DNA of 64,000 nt from Terribacillus saccharophilus (GCF_002272745.1 NZ_NPBD01000016.1:1-64000), one strand, 5' to 3'; positions 34,240-43,459 are shown, numbered from the stretch's first letter. Notes: generated by a model from the letters alone, not told the origin. Made by a program: numbers and translations.

Positions 34240-35004
34240 TTAAAGTTTTGTGTAATAACGGATGCTATCCCGGAGAAACTGAGCTGCTCCTTCTCGGATT
34301 TTATTTTTATAATAAGCTGCGAATCGCTCATCCTGGACATACATCTCCGCTAAACCTGCATGCGCTTCTTTGGAGTATGTAGACCAAGTGAATGACAGCC
34401 ATTTCCGATGCAACTCAGCAGCTTGTAACGCTTCTGGTGCTGTTGGATCTCCTGCCTGCATTGCATTTTTCAGCTTCTCGAATAATTGTTGCTCGACTGC
34501 CTCCATTTTTCTGTACTGTTCCTCGGTCAAACCTCGGAATTTTTGATTGGAAGTTTCTACTGCCTCCTCGCCATATGCTTCTCTGATTTCTTCTCCATAA
34601 TTGGCCTCATTTTCAGCAATTTTCTTTTCTTTGAAGCCTATGAATTTCTCGTTATCAGTCATTTCTACCTTCCTTTCCATTGCTTGAATGCTTTTCTCAA
34701 CGTTTCCAAGAAGCATACGGATATGCTCCTGCTTATTCAGTAAACTGTCGCGGTGCTCTTCTAAAGCTTTCTTCCTATCGAAATCCGGAGAATAAATAAT
34801 GGATTTGATTGTATCTAGATCCACATCCAACTCTCTAAAAAAAAGAATTTGTTGCAGCAGATCTACCTCGTTCTCCGTATAAATCCGATAACCGCTCGCA
34901 TTAATTTCTGCCGGATGCAGCAAACCAATTTGATCGTAATAGCGCAATGTTCGCTTGCTCACACCAGCAAGCTCTGCCAGTTTTTGAACGGTATATGTCA
35001 TCAT
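34240..35004 (-). CDS. MerR-family regulator with TipAS ligand-binding domain (Mta-like)
   Basis: A 254-residue activator. Residues 1-70 form the winged MerR DNA-binding domain (YTVQKLAELAGVSKRTLRYYDQIGLLHP); 75-110 form the dimerisation coiled coil; residues 120-254 are a TipAS domain, the drug-binding globin-like domain of TipA and Mta (NYGEEIREAYGEEAVE and GLAEMYVQDERFAAYY). Mta in B. subtilis activates multidrug exporters and itself. No drug pump is adjacent here. The start is one of two consecutive ATG codons behind GGAGGG. Confidence 0.88.
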   Translation of the reverse strand: MMTYTVQKLAELAGVSKRTLRYYDQIGLLHPAEINASGYRIYTENEVDLLQQILFFRELDVDLDTIKSIIYSPDFDRKKALEEHRDSLLNKQEHIRMLLGNVEKSIQAMERKVEMTDNEKFIGFKEKKIAENEANYGEEIREAYGEEAVETSNQKFRGLTEEQYRKMEAVEQQLFEKLKNAMQAGDPTAPEALQAAELHRKWLSFTWSTYSKEAHAGLAEMYVQDERFAAYYKNKIREGAAQFLRDSIRYYTKL

Positions 35005-35067
35005 ACTTCCCTCCTTCTGCTTTCACGATAAACGTTGACGCAACGTTAACCGCAAGTCCTTTTTTAA

Positions 35068-35100
35068 AGAAAAAGACAAACCGATAAAATCAGTTTGTCT
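35068..35100 (-). terminator. Terminator of the Nudix/Eis-like operon
   Basis: The stem AGACAAACTGATT / ATCGGTTTGTCT is followed by TTTTTCTTT on the minus strand; the Nudix stop codon lies in its 5' arm. Confidence 0.8.
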
Positions 35101-35524
35101 CCAATGTACTCCGCCAGACCGATGCAGGAAGCAGGCTTGCACGTAAAACGCCGATAAGTGGATAAGGCTGCAAATCCAGCTCTTCAAATTCTTCAACTGT
35201 TGCCCAGAAGAATTGAAGATGCGGTTCCTGGCTCTCGATCTGCTCCTTTTCAATCACCACTTCAAACACATGTGTCAATTCAAAGTGTACAGTATCTTCA
35301 TGCTGCCAGCTGTGCTCAAAGTCGCCGAGAAAGCTACTAATCTTACCCTTTACGCCAAGCTCCTCCTGCAGTTCACGCAGCAAGGCAGTTTCAGCACCTT
35401 CTCCAATTTCCACATGACCGCCAGGCAGGAAGCTGTTATGCCATCCTTCAGCCTTAGCAAGCAGGATGCTGTCTCCTTTCCGGATTACAGCACGGGCAAG
35501 GCGGTGAAATTCTTTCTTTATCAT
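35090..35524 (-). CDS. Nudix hydrolase
   Basis: A 144-residue enzyme with a complete Nudix box GGHVEIGEGAETALLRELQEELG (residues about 35-57, written here in its GX5EX7REUXEEXGU form), whose glutamates bind Mg2+ for pyrophosphate hydrolysis. The N-terminal RLARAVIRKGDSILLAKAEG is typical. The substrate is not predictable. It follows the Eis-like acetyltransferase by 15 bp, so they are cotranscribed. Confidence 0.9.
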   Translation of the reverse strand: MIKKEFHRLARAVIRKGDSILLAKAEGWHNSFLPGGHVEIGEGAETALLRELQEELGVKGKISSFLGDFEHSWQHEDTVHFELTHVFEVVIEKEQIESQEPHLQFFWATVEEFEELDLQPYPLIGVLRASLLPASVWRSTLETN

Positions 35525-35539
35525 ATAATGCTAATCTCC

Positions 35540-36691
35540 TTAGAAGAAATCATAAATGTACGGTTCACGTCTTGGAATACTCAGCTCGAATTTTCGGATC
35601 ATTTCCTCTGGTCCGTCTATCAACCCTGCCTGCCAAAGTACAAGCGGACGCTTGTAACCAAACGCAATGGCGGAAAGCATGTTGATGGATAGCTTGATGC
35701 CTTTTGTCTCTGTTGAAATCACTGTGTTTGCATCTTTAAACGTAAAAGTATCGTTATTTTCCTGAATGATTGTATCCTCCACATGTAGCACAACACCCGC
35801 AGGACTTCCCTGCCAATCATATTTTTCAAAGAAAGCAGGCACATCTAAAATACGAGCCATAAAGTACGGATAATGCTTCACCTCAAGCTGCGGATCTGGC
35901 AGCATAAAAATGAGAGGATCATGCGGCGGAAGATCCAGTGTTACTTCCTCAAACATGGAATCATGCTGAGCAAGGAAATTCCACAGACCCCTGCGGGCTT
36001 CAGCATTAAGCGCTACAAATTGCGACACGTCTAGCTTGTCACGCGAAGAAGTTTCATAAATGATATACCCTTGCGCCTTTCCGTCAGAGTCACGATAAAG
36101 GGCAATAAAATCATGGTCCCGGTATACCCGATACTTCCACCAAAAATCCTCCCGCGCAAGCATGCCGCTGTATGTAGCTGCATAGGCAGTGTAAATATCT
36201 TCAATTTCCTGCGTATGTTCTTCTTTTTTCATACGTTCAATTGTTCCGTCCACTGGAGCCAAGCGAATGAGGTCCTTCTTCTTCAATGTATATATCGTAC
36301 GGTCCGTGAACAACTCATATCCAAACCGACGATAGAAATCAACATAGAATGGATGCAGCATAGAAACAGGCATCCCTTGCTCGCGCATGTGATAAAGCGT
36401 ATCAGTTAATAGTCGCTTGATATACCCATTCCGGCGATATTCCGGATAAGTAGCCACCCCGGCGATCCCGCCCATCAGCATTGTATGCTCACCGAGTTTG
36501 ATCGAAAGCGGCAGCAGCTGCAGCTTAGCAGCCAGCTTCCCATTTTCCTTGATACCATAAAGCTGCTGGTGCTGATCCATCTGCTCCAGTCTCGCCTCAC
36601 GCTTATCCTCAGGTATGCGGTATCGGAAAGCATACTCCGACATCTGCATTGCCGCTTCTAAATCCTGCTTCTGTAACCGTTCTGTCTGCAT
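35540..36691 (-). CDS. Eis-like GNAT acetyltransferase with SCP2-type C-terminal domain
   Basis: A 383-residue protein with three parts as in Eis proteins: an N-terminal GNAT fold with the acetyl-CoA loop VATYPEYRRNGYIKRLL (near residue 75), a second degenerate GNAT fold with the FYRRFGYELFTDRTIYTLKK stretch at the junction, and a C-terminal sterol-carrier-like domain. A C-terminal acidic/aromatic tail (YIYDFF) supplies the catalytic carboxylate in Eis. Related enzymes acetylate lysine-like amines and aminoglycosides. The start at 36691 has GGAGGG. It is first gene of an operon with the Nudix hydrolase. Confidence 0.87.
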   Translation of the reverse strand: MQTERLQKQDLEAAMQMSEYAFRYRIPEDKREARLEQMDQHQQLYGIKENGKLAAKLQLLPLSIKLGEHTMLMGGIAGVATYPEYRRNGYIKRLLTDTLYHMREQGMPVSMLHPFYVDFYRRFGYELFTDRTIYTLKKKDLIRLAPVDGTIERMKKEEHTQEIEDIYTAYAATYSGMLAREDFWWKYRVYRDHDFIALYRDSDGKAQGYIIYETSSRDKLDVSQFVALNAEARRGLWNFLAQHDSMFEEVTLDLPPHDPLIFMLPDPQLEVKHYPYFMARILDVPAFFEKYDWQGSPAGVVLHVEDTIIQENNDTFTFKDANTVISTETKGIKLSINMLSAIAFGYKRPLVLWQAGLIDGPEEMIRKFELSIPRREPYIYDFF

Positions 36692-36751
36692 CCTAATCCC
36701 TCCTCTAATTTTCCCTTTTACTATAGCATATGACATGCACAAACCTTATCA

Positions 36752-37647
36752 TCAACCCGTACTCTTTTTGGATGATTGATGTCTTTTCTTTTTATCTGCA
36801 GTGAGAAGAAAAATCGAAAGCAGCATAACACTTGCTCCCGCGATTTTTTGCCAAGTAATCTCAACTGGAAAGAACGGAAAAGAGATAAAAGCGAGCAATA
36901 TCGGGCTAAATGCGCGTATCGTATTAGCAATTGAAAATCTCAAATATTTCAAAGCTTCATATAGGAACAACGTGCCAATGAAGCCCGTCAGTAAAGAAGA
37001 TAATGCAATCAATCCTATACCTGAAAACGACAAATTCCCTTCCCAAAGCTGTCCAGTAACAATTGCGTAGAGCGTTACAAAAACGAGCGCGATACAGTTA
37101 TTGGTGAACAAGATAGAATTGGAATCCTTATCGGTCGCCATAGTCCTTTTAATATAGATATTGGAGAGAGCAAAGAAGAATGTTTGGAAGAGTGCACATA
37201 TACTGCCTATCAAGCTAGCACCAGATACGTTCGTCGTATCAATAAATAGAAAAATCCCTAACATGGCTGCCAAGATAAATAACGTCTCTTTTTTGCTCAA
37301 TCGCTCTTTCAGAATGAACAAAGACAATAAGATTGCGAATACCGTGTAGAAACGGCCAATGAATCCTATTTCAACAGGAGACAACAAACTGGTGCTAATG
37401 TAAAGAAGAATAACGCCGAATGAATTCAGCACTCCTAGCAGAATCATCTCTTTATCTGCATAGAAGGTTACTTGTTTGCCTTGTATCCATCCGAATAGAT
37501 AGCTTGCTAGTAAAATAACCAGCACATTAATGATTGCAGCTTGTGCCGGGCTTATCTCCAGCACACCAAACTTAGCTAGTAAAGTCCTATCGCCATCATT
37601 AGAATAGAAATAAGGTTATAGATATGTCCTTTTTTCTCCATATACAT
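36752..37647 (-). pseudogene. EamA/DMT family transporter, frameshifted near the 5' end
   Basis: The long open part (36752-37564, 270 residues) is an EamA-type 10-helix permease that lacks its first helix and begins without a ribosome-binding site. Upstream, an ATG at 37647 with AAGGAAAGG before it starts MYMEKKGHIYNLISILMMAIG and then meets a TAG at 37576. Inserting one base at about 37585 restores TLLAKFGVLEISPAQ, a normal first transmembrane helix. So one base seems deleted in a GG run. It may be a genuine inactivating mutation, a phase variant or a sequence error. Ligand unknown; it precedes the Eis-like gene on the same strand. Confidence 0.82.
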
Positions 37648-37852
37648 TTCCTTTCCTTCATCATCTTCAATCATATGCAGATAGATCCGTTCATTTCCTC
37701 TTAGATTATTACAATGAAACTCCTAAAATGTAATTATAACTATCTTTTTCCACCAAAAACCATAAATATAGTATATAATCCTCAAGAAAAGCAAAATTCT
37801 CCTCTATACATACTCTTGTTTTTCAAAATATAAATAAGGAGTGTTTTGTTTT

Positions 37853-38578
37853 ATGTTAGCACTTGCACTAATCTTTCTGGTTTTATTTTTAGCAGCACTT
37901 ATATTTCTTGTTTTAGGGTTGATTAACCCGAGGCTTGCTTTCTTCAAAAGACGTCGTCATATTCTGTATATCTATCCTGGTGCCATTATTCTCTTCTTCA
38001 TTTTCACGATGACTTTCATGTCCATGACAAGTGAAAGTCATGCAACTTTAGCAACGCAAAATAACACTGACTTGCAACAGAAACTAGATACTCTAACAGA
38101 AGAAAAGACTAAACTTCAAAACCAATTAGATGCATCAGCTCAGGAAGTGAAGGACCTGACAGCTACAGTATCGGATCTTACGAAGAAAAACGATCAATTG
38201 ACCGAGGATGCAAAGGAAAGCGGCTCAAATAAAGAATCATTAGAAGCTAAAGTTGAAACATTAGAAAAAGAGAAAGACGGTTTGCAAAGTGATTTGGATT
38301 CTGAGAAAGAAAAAAACAGCACGTTAACAACTCAGCTCTCAAGTGCTGAAGACGAAATCGATAACCTAGAGTCCGAAGCAACAGCATCAGTACAAACAGC
38401 TTCTAGTAGTAATGATAATACTTATGAGCAAGAGTCGAATAACACAGCGACAACTAGTGTTTATTTCGACAACTGCACAGCTGCTAAAGAAGCTGGAGCT
38501 GCACCGGTTCGCGATGGAGATCCTGGATATGGCAGGCATCTAGATCGTGATGGAGATGGAGTAGGCTGCGAATGGTAA
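37853..38578 (+). CDS. Membrane-anchored coiled-coil protein with excalibur domain
   Basis: About 241 residues. Two hydrophobic segments near the N terminus (residues 1-24 and 42-62) anchor it. Residues about 75-185 form a long coiled coil with heptad patterning, rich in Glu, Lys and Gln, followed by a Ser/Thr/Asn linker. The last 37 residues are an excalibur Ca2+-binding domain (YFDNCTAAKEAGAAPVRDGD, then HLDRDGDGVGCEW with the DxDxDGxxCE signature). An extracellular position is likely. The start at 37853 is chosen over an upstream GTG because AGGAG then has usable spacing. The gene is transcribed alone. Confidence 0.85.
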   Translation: MLALALIFLVLFLAALIFLVLGLINPRLAFFKRRRHILYIYPGAIILFFIFTMTFMSMTSESHATLATQNNTDLQQKLDTLTEEKTKLQNQLDASAQEVKDLTATVSDLTKKNDQLTEDAKESGSNKESLEAKVETLEKEKDGLQSDLDSEKEKNSTLTTQLSSAEDEIDNLESEATASVQTASSSNDNTYEQESNNTATTSVYFDNCTAAKEAGAAPVRDGDPGYGRHLDRDGDGVGCEW

Positions 38579-38591
38579 GAAGGTAAGATGA

Positions 38592-38624
38592 TGGCTGTCT
38601 GATATTCAGACAGCCTTCTTTTGA
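38592..38624 (+). terminator. Terminator of the excalibur gene
   Basis: The stem GGCTGTCTGA / TCAGACAGCC with a 3-nt loop is followed by TTCTTTT. Confidence 0.85.
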
Positions 38625-38666
38625 TTCTACACCCATAGATCCCCTTTCCCTATAAGTGTCAACGTA

Positions 38667-38700
38667 AAAAAAGAGCGCCATCTCGGCGCTCTTCCTGTCT
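38667..38700 (-). terminator. Terminator of the aldo/keto reductase gene at 38704
   Basis: The stem AAGAGCGCC / GGCGCTCTT with a short loop and a T7 run on the minus strand. Confidence 0.9.
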
Positions 38701-38703
38701 TTC

Positions 38704-39528
38704 TTATCGTTTGTTCATGTCATTCGGATGTGCACCTTTACGGCGTCCTGCATCCAATTTATTGATTGCATCCATATCTTCTGCAGATAGCTCGAAGTCG
38801 AATACTTGGAAGTTTTCTTCGATACGAGATGGTGTTACAGATTTCGGAATGACGATTGTGTCATTCTGAAGGTGCCAGCGAAGTACTACTTGTGCAGCTG
38901 TTTTACCAAGTTTTTCAGCAATTGCTGTCACGACTTCATCCTTCAATACATCGCCGCCCTGATCAAGCGGGCTCCATGCTTCTACAAAGATGTCATGCTT
39001 TTTGCAGAAGTCTTTTAGTTCGTTTTGTGCCAAGTACGGGTGGCATTCCACTTGGTTCAAGACTGGCACGATTTCTGTTTCTTTTAATAGGCGTTCCAAA
39101 TGCTCGATTTCGAAGTTACATACGCCGATTGCTTTCACGCGACCGTCTTTGTAAAGCTTCTCTAATGCTTTGAACGTATCCACGTACTCATCATATTGCG
39201 GAGTAGGCCAGTGGATAAGATAAAGATCCACATACTCAAGTCCAAGACGTTCAAGGCTTGCTTCAAAAGCTGTAATTGTATTGTCGAAACCTTGATCGGA
39301 GTTCCATACTTTTGTTGTGATAAACAAATCTTCTCTGTTCACGTTTGCTTCCTTGATCGCTTTGCCGACGCCTGCTTCGTTTTTGTAGATCATTGCTGTG
39401 TCGATGCTTGTATAACCAACTTCAAGTGCTTTCGCTACTGCTGCAGTTGCTTCTTCATCTCCAACCTGCCAGACTCCAAAGCCAAGCTGTGGCATTTTCA
39501 CGCCATTATTCAGTGTTACATAGTTCAT
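38704..39528 (-). CDS. Aldo/keto reductase (AKR5, YvgN/YtbE type)
   Basis: A 274-residue NADPH-dependent reductase with a TIM barrel. The catalytic tetrad is visible: Asp and Tyr in SIDTAMIYKNE (about residues 42-48), Lys in FITTKVW (about 73) and His in LYLIHWP (about 106). The cofactor end reads IPKSVTPSRIEENFQVFDFELS. Relatives reduce methylglyoxal, 2,5-diketogluconate and other small carbonyls. AAAGGAG precedes the ATG. Single gene with its own terminator. Confidence 0.92.
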   Translation of the reverse strand: MNYVTLNNGVKMPQLGFGVWQVGDEEATAAVAKALEVGYTSIDTAMIYKNEAGVGKAIKEANVNREDLFITTKVWNSDQGFDNTITAFEASLERLGLEYVDLYLIHWPTPQYDEYVDTFKALEKLYKDGRVKAIGVCNFEIEHLERLLKETEIVPVLNQVECHPYLAQNELKDFCKKHDIFVEAWSPLDQGGDVLKDEVVTAIAEKLGKTAAQVVLRWHLQNDTIVIPKSVTPSRIEENFQVFDFELSAEDMDAINKLDAGRRKGAHPNDMNKR

Positions 39529-39607
39529 TTAAAAGCACTCCTTTAGCCGTTTTTCTCGTTTAGTATAGCGTTGCCTGCATAGGCTGTCATGTAAAATGCC
39601 TATGCAT

Positions 39608-40450
39608 TCACACGACCTCCAACGGTACTTTCGACATCGGCGGTGGGAATTCCTTGTCTAATTTTGCAAGATCTTCTTTATTTAAGACAAGGTTGCCAGC
39701 CACAGCATTTTCCACCACATGAGCAGCCTGTCCCGCTTTTGGAATACTGAGCACATGTCCTGACTGAATCGTCCACGCTAAAGCAATCTGGGAAACAGAC
39801 ACTCCGTATGCTTTTGCCAGTTCACGGACTGCGGCATTATGCAAGATTTCCTTCCGGTCACCTTGCGCTAATGGACAATACGCCATAATTGGAATACCTT
39901 TCTCCTTCTGCCACGGAATCAGATCATATTCAATTCCTCGCGCAGTAAGATTGTAGAGTACTTGATTGACTGCACAATTCTTCCCGTTCTCTACATTCCA
40001 TAACTCTTCCATATCATCCGTATCGAAATTCGATACGCCCCAGCGCTTAATCTTTCCTTCTTCCTTCAGCTTTTCAAAAGCAGCCACTGTCTCTTCAAGC
40101 GGCACTGCTCCCCGCCAGTGAAGCAAATACAGATCAAGATAATCAGTTCCTAACCGTTCTAAGGAACGATTGCATGCTGTGAGCACATCATCGTATGCTG
40201 CATTAGATGGCAGCACCTTCGAAACGAGAAATACTTTTTCCCTTCGATTAGCTATCGCCTCCCGTACCAAGTGTTCCGAGCGGCCGGCTCCATACATTTC
40301 TGCTGTATCAATAACCTGCAATTTCTGATCAATTCCTGTACGCAAAGCTTGGACCTCATCATGACGCCTCGAATCGTCATCACCCATATACCAAGTTCCT
40401 TGTCCTATTGCCGCTAGTTCTGTTCCATCCGGCAGGGTAATAGTTTTCAT
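39608..40450 (-). CDS. Aldo/keto reductase
   Basis: A 280-residue second aldo/keto reductase, unlike its neighbour in detail. The tetrad residues are in VIDTAEMYGAGRSE (Asp, Tyr), FLVSKVLPSN (Lys) and LYLLHWRG (His); the C-terminal cofactor segment is LSIPKAGQAAHVVENAVAG. The substrate is unknown. The frame opens at 40471; the ATG at 40450 has GGAGGAG at good spacing. It lies just downstream of the 38704 gene's promoter region and is probably separately transcribed. Confidence 0.9.
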   Translation of the reverse strand: MKTITLPDGTELAAIGQGTWYMGDDDSRRHDEVQALRTGIDQKLQVIDTAEMYGAGRSEHLVREAIANRREKVFLVSKVLPSNAAYDDVLTACNRSLERLGTDYLDLYLLHWRGAVPLEETVAAFEKLKEEGKIKRWGVSNFDTDDMEELWNVENGKNCAVNQVLYNLTARGIEYDLIPWQKEKGIPIMAYCPLAQGDRKEILHNAAVRELAKAYGVSVSQIALAWTIQSGHVLSIPKAGQAAHVVENAVAGNLVLNKEDLAKLDKEFPPPMSKVPLEVV

Positions 40451-40630
40451 CGTATTCTCCTCCTTCATCACTTACTTTTTCCCGGTTAGCATTCTTCATC
40501 AAACGTTTGATCAATCTGTTAGATGGCAGCTTACGTGCTTCTATTGGCAGGATACACCATCAGCTATTGTTTTTCCTCTGCTGACCGGTACACTGGAAAT
40601 ATCAACAAGTTAAAAGATAGGGGGCGTGCT

Positions 40631-41083
40631 ATGAAAATCACAATCCAGGAGGACGATAATTGCCAGGAAACCGAAGTGCAGATCACTTGCCGTCAAACAG
40701 ATTCCGGCATTTTGGAACTCGTCAAAATCCTATCAGCCTCTAACAAGGAACGATTGTCTGGTGAAAGGAATGGCGAGCTGCATCTTCTGCAGCCTGACTC
40801 TATCTACTATATCGAGTCAGTGGATAATACGGTATTTCTCTATGATAAGAACGCTGTATACCAATCCTCATTAAAGCTGTATCAAATTGAGGAATCGCAT
40901 TTCAGTCCTGATCTTATACGTATTTCTAAATCTGTTATCGTCAATCTCTCGAAGGTGGAAAAACTAAAGCCCGCTTTAGGTCGGAAACTTACTGCCACCC
41001 TCACGAACGGAGAAAAATTAATGATTTCCAGGCAATACGTACCGCAGCTCAAGCATAAGCTCGGGATAGAAAAGGAGGAGTAA
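40631..41083 (+). CDS. LytTR-domain transcriptional regulator
   Basis: A 150-residue one-domain regulator: a short N-terminal region and then a LytTR DNA-binding domain (ELHLLQPDSIYYIESVDNTVFLY, LIRISKSVIVNLSKVEKLKP, GEKLMISRQYVPQLKHKL). There is no receiver domain. Such stand-alone LytTR proteins with a DUF3021 partner act as a regulator and membrane antagonist pair. The longer open frame to 40523 is not supported. It opens a four-gene operon with DUF3021 and an ABC exporter. Confidence 0.88.
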   Translation: MKITIQEDDNCQETEVQITCRQTDSGILELVKILSASNKERLSGERNGELHLLQPDSIYYIESVDNTVFLYDKNAVYQSSLKLYQIEESHFSPDLIRISKSVIVNLSKVEKLKPALGRKLTATLTNGEKLMISRQYVPQLKHKLGIEKEE

Positions 41084-41086
41084 ATG

Positions 41087-41527
41087 ATGAAGACTTTCGT
41101 AAGTTTCATCCAATCATGGGGCATCATGTTTATGTTCTCTATTTTGGCAACAAGCATATACATTTATGCCTTCATCGGAAATCAAACAATGGATATTGCC
41201 CTTGTACCTCAAAATCTACTTATTACTTTTGTGCTGACTTGGATACAGCATTTGATTCTGGGTCGAGCAAATGAATCTAACATCTTTACCCGCTCACTTC
41301 TGTTCCTCCTTGTTGTCTTGGGTACTTTCACAGCTTCCGCTGCCCTGTTCGGCTGGTTTGATACAGGTAACTGGAAGCTGCTCGCGTTATTATTTGCTCT
41401 TGTTATCTTCATTTATATCGTCCTTTGGGCTATCTATCGCCTTATTCATAGTGTTGAAGCAAAGCAATTGAATGAAGAACTGGCTAATTATAAAAGGAAG
41501 AAGGCTGGAGCAAATGAAAATCATTGA
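41087..41527 (+). CDS. DUF3021 membrane protein
   Basis: A 146-residue protein with four predicted helices (near 10-28, 42-60, 66-85, 95-115) and a charged C-terminal helix (YRLIHSVEAKQLNEELANYKRKK). DUF3021 proteins nearly always sit next to LytTR regulators and are thought to restrain them. Two ATG codons stand in a row (41084, 41087); the second has the better distance from GGAGGAG. It overlaps the start of the ABC ATPase by 14 bases. Confidence 0.85.
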   Translation: MKTFVSFIQSWGIMFMFSILATSIYIYAFIGNQTMDIALVPQNLLITFVLTWIQHLILGRANESNIFTRSLLFLLVVLGTFTASAALFGWFDTGNWKLLALLFALVIFIYIVLWAIYRLIHSVEAKQLNEELANYKRKKAGANENH

Positions 41528-42452
41528 AATTAATAATCTAACGAAAAGCTATGGTAAGTTCATTGCTGTGGATGACATATCCTTCGATGTGGAAAAAGGG
41601 CATCTATTCGCATTTTTAGGTGTAAATGGCGCAGGAAAGTCGACAACTATCCATATGATTGCAACTCGCTTGCAGCAGTCAAATGGAGCTATTTTTGTCG
41701 ATGGCTTCCAGGCAGGCAAGGATGACGCAGAAATTCGCAAGCGGATTGGTCTGGTTTTTCAAGATAATGTACTCGATGATGTTCTTACCGTAAAGGAGAA
41801 TCTCGACATGTGGGGGCGTTTCTATGGCATGTCGAAAACCGATACTCAGAAAAGTATCTCCTGGATAACCGATACCTTGCTGCTGGAACCAATCCTAAAA
41901 AAACAATTCCGGCATCTGTCAGGCGGACAGAAACGACGTGCAGAGATAGCCCGCGCACTGCTGCACCGGCCAGCTATTCTATTTTTAGATGAACCGACGA
42001 CTGGTCTGGATCCTCAAACAAGAGTCGATGTGTGGAAAACAATTGCAAGTCTTCAGCAGCAGCTCCAAATGACTGTGTTTTTGACGACGCATTACATGGA
42101 GGAAGCAGCTGAAGCGAATCAAATTGTTGTCATCGATAAAGGTAAAATCAAGGCACAAGGAACACCTGCAGAGTTAAAACGGCTTTACGCTTCAGATACA
42201 TTGCGCTTGCAAGTAAACGATAACGATTTTACAGCAACGTATTTAAATGAACATCGCTACAGCTATAGCCTTAAGAACGACTTATTCCAAGTTTCCGTCC
42301 AAAATAGCTTGCAAGCCTACCATATCCTGCGATATTTAGAGGACAGTATTACCGATTTCGAATTAATCAAAGGCAGTCTGGACGATGTGTTCATTAACTT
42401 AGTAAAGGAGAATACACATGCACACAATCTGGCAGCTGACAAAGCGCTCTAA
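41514..42452 (+). CDS. ABC transporter ATP-binding protein (drug/peptide export type)
   Basis: A 312-residue nucleotide-binding subunit of the DrrA/YhaQ-like type. Walker A is LGVNGAGKSTT (near residue 40), the Q-loop is GLVFQDNVLDD, the ABC signature LSGGQKRRAEIARALLH (near 137), Walker B AILFLDEPTTGLDP and the H-loop VFLTTHYMEEA. The extra C-terminal 90 residues are typical of DrrA-type subunits. The start at 41514 has GGAG upstream. It overlaps the permease gene by 35 bases, showing tight coupling. Confidence 0.93.
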   Translation: MKIIEINNLTKSYGKFIAVDDISFDVEKGHLFAFLGVNGAGKSTTIHMIATRLQQSNGAIFVDGFQAGKDDAEIRKRIGLVFQDNVLDDVLTVKENLDMWGRFYGMSKTDTQKSISWITDTLLLEPILKKQFRHLSGGQKRRAEIARALLHRPAILFLDEPTTGLDPQTRVDVWKTIASLQQQLQMTVFLTTHYMEEAAEANQIVVIDKGKIKAQGTPAELKRLYASDTLRLQVNDNDFTATYLNEHRYSYSLKNDLFQVSVQNSLQAYHILRYLEDSITDFELIKGSLDDVFINLVKENTHAHNLAADKAL

Positions 42453-43290
42453 TCGATTGTATTTTCGTGACAAGACTGCTGTCTTCATGTCTTTACTCAC
42501 AACTGGTATCATTATTGTCCTTTATTTGCTTTTCTTGGCTGATGTGACGACTGATTCGGCACAGCAAGCAGCACAGGGAGCAACTGGCATGAAAGAACTG
42601 ATGCAAAGCTGGCTTCTCGCCGGAATCATTGTAGTCATTTCTCTGACAGTCACATTGGCTGTTTTAAGTACGATGATTGAAGACGCCGTCAGCAATCAGT
42701 TGCACGCTTTACTGATCACACCAATAACAAGAACCCAATTGGTCATCGGATACCTATTATCCGCTTGGCTGATCGCTGTAATATTTTCTGTCGGCGCCTT
42801 GCTCATTGCTCAAGGATACTTCTGGTTAAATGATAAACCTACCGTTACTTGGAATGGCTTACTATCGGCTATCGGTTTAATCATGCTGATTACTTTTTCT
42901 TCCGCAACTTTCCTTTTCGCCATTACAGTTCTAATACGTTCCAGAAAATCTTTTTCATCTATGGGTACTCTGGTCGGTACCTTATCCGGTTTTCTGCTGG
43001 GCATCTACATACCAATTGGACAGCTGCCGGCCTTTGTACAGGAAATAACCAAGTTCTTTCCCCCGACTTATGGTGTTGCAGCATTGCGTGACGTTCTGAT
43101 GCAGCCTGCAATTGAAACTACCTTTGCTGAAGCTCCGGTCTCCATTTTGGATGAATTCAAAGAAACATTCGGTCTGCAAATCACCTTATTTGATTCAGCT
43201 GCTCAACTACCCGCCATACTTGGAATTCTCTTTCTGACAGGAGTAATATTTTTGAGTCTAGGTGTCTGGATGCGTTCAGTTCGGATGTAG
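42418..43290 (+). CDS. ABC-2 type transporter permease
   Basis: A 290-residue membrane subunit with six predicted helices and the ABC-2 layout: an N-terminal helix near 23-42, a large outside loop, a cluster of helices at 68-190 and the last helix near 263-283. The conserved FFPPTYGVAALRDVLMQP lies in the typical position before the last outside segment. It pairs with the ATPase just upstream to form an exporter whose expression is presumably set by the LytTR/DUF3021 pair. Confidence 0.9.
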   Translation: MHTIWQLTKRSNRLYFRDKTAVFMSLLTTGIIIVLYLLFLADVTTDSAQQAAQGATGMKELMQSWLLAGIIVVISLTVTLAVLSTMIEDAVSNQLHALLITPITRTQLVIGYLLSAWLIAVIFSVGALLIAQGYFWLNDKPTVTWNGLLSAIGLIMLITFSSATFLFAITVLIRSRKSFSSMGTLVGTLSGFLLGIYIPIGQLPAFVQEITKFFPPTYGVAALRDVLMQPAIETTFAEAPVSILDEFKETFGLQITLFDSAAQLPAILGILFLTGVIFLSLGVWMRSVRM

Positions 43291-43416
43291 ATTAACTATG
43301 CTATTGGGTACTAAAAAGTATTATAGAATGATGTTATATCATTCTTCAAATTGTATACAACCAGTTTAAATTCTTTGCAGTTGTGTATAGATTATCAAGG
43401 AATATAGTATAAAAAA

Positions 43417-43459
43417 TGAAAAGCACCTTCATCCAAATGCGATGCAGGTGCTTATTTTT
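43417..43459. terminator. Terminator downstream of the LytTR-ABC operon
   Basis: The stem AAGCACCTTCATC / GATGCAGGTGCTT (one mismatched pair) is followed by ATTTTT on the plus strand; an A run on the left could serve the opposite strand too. Confidence 0.75.
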
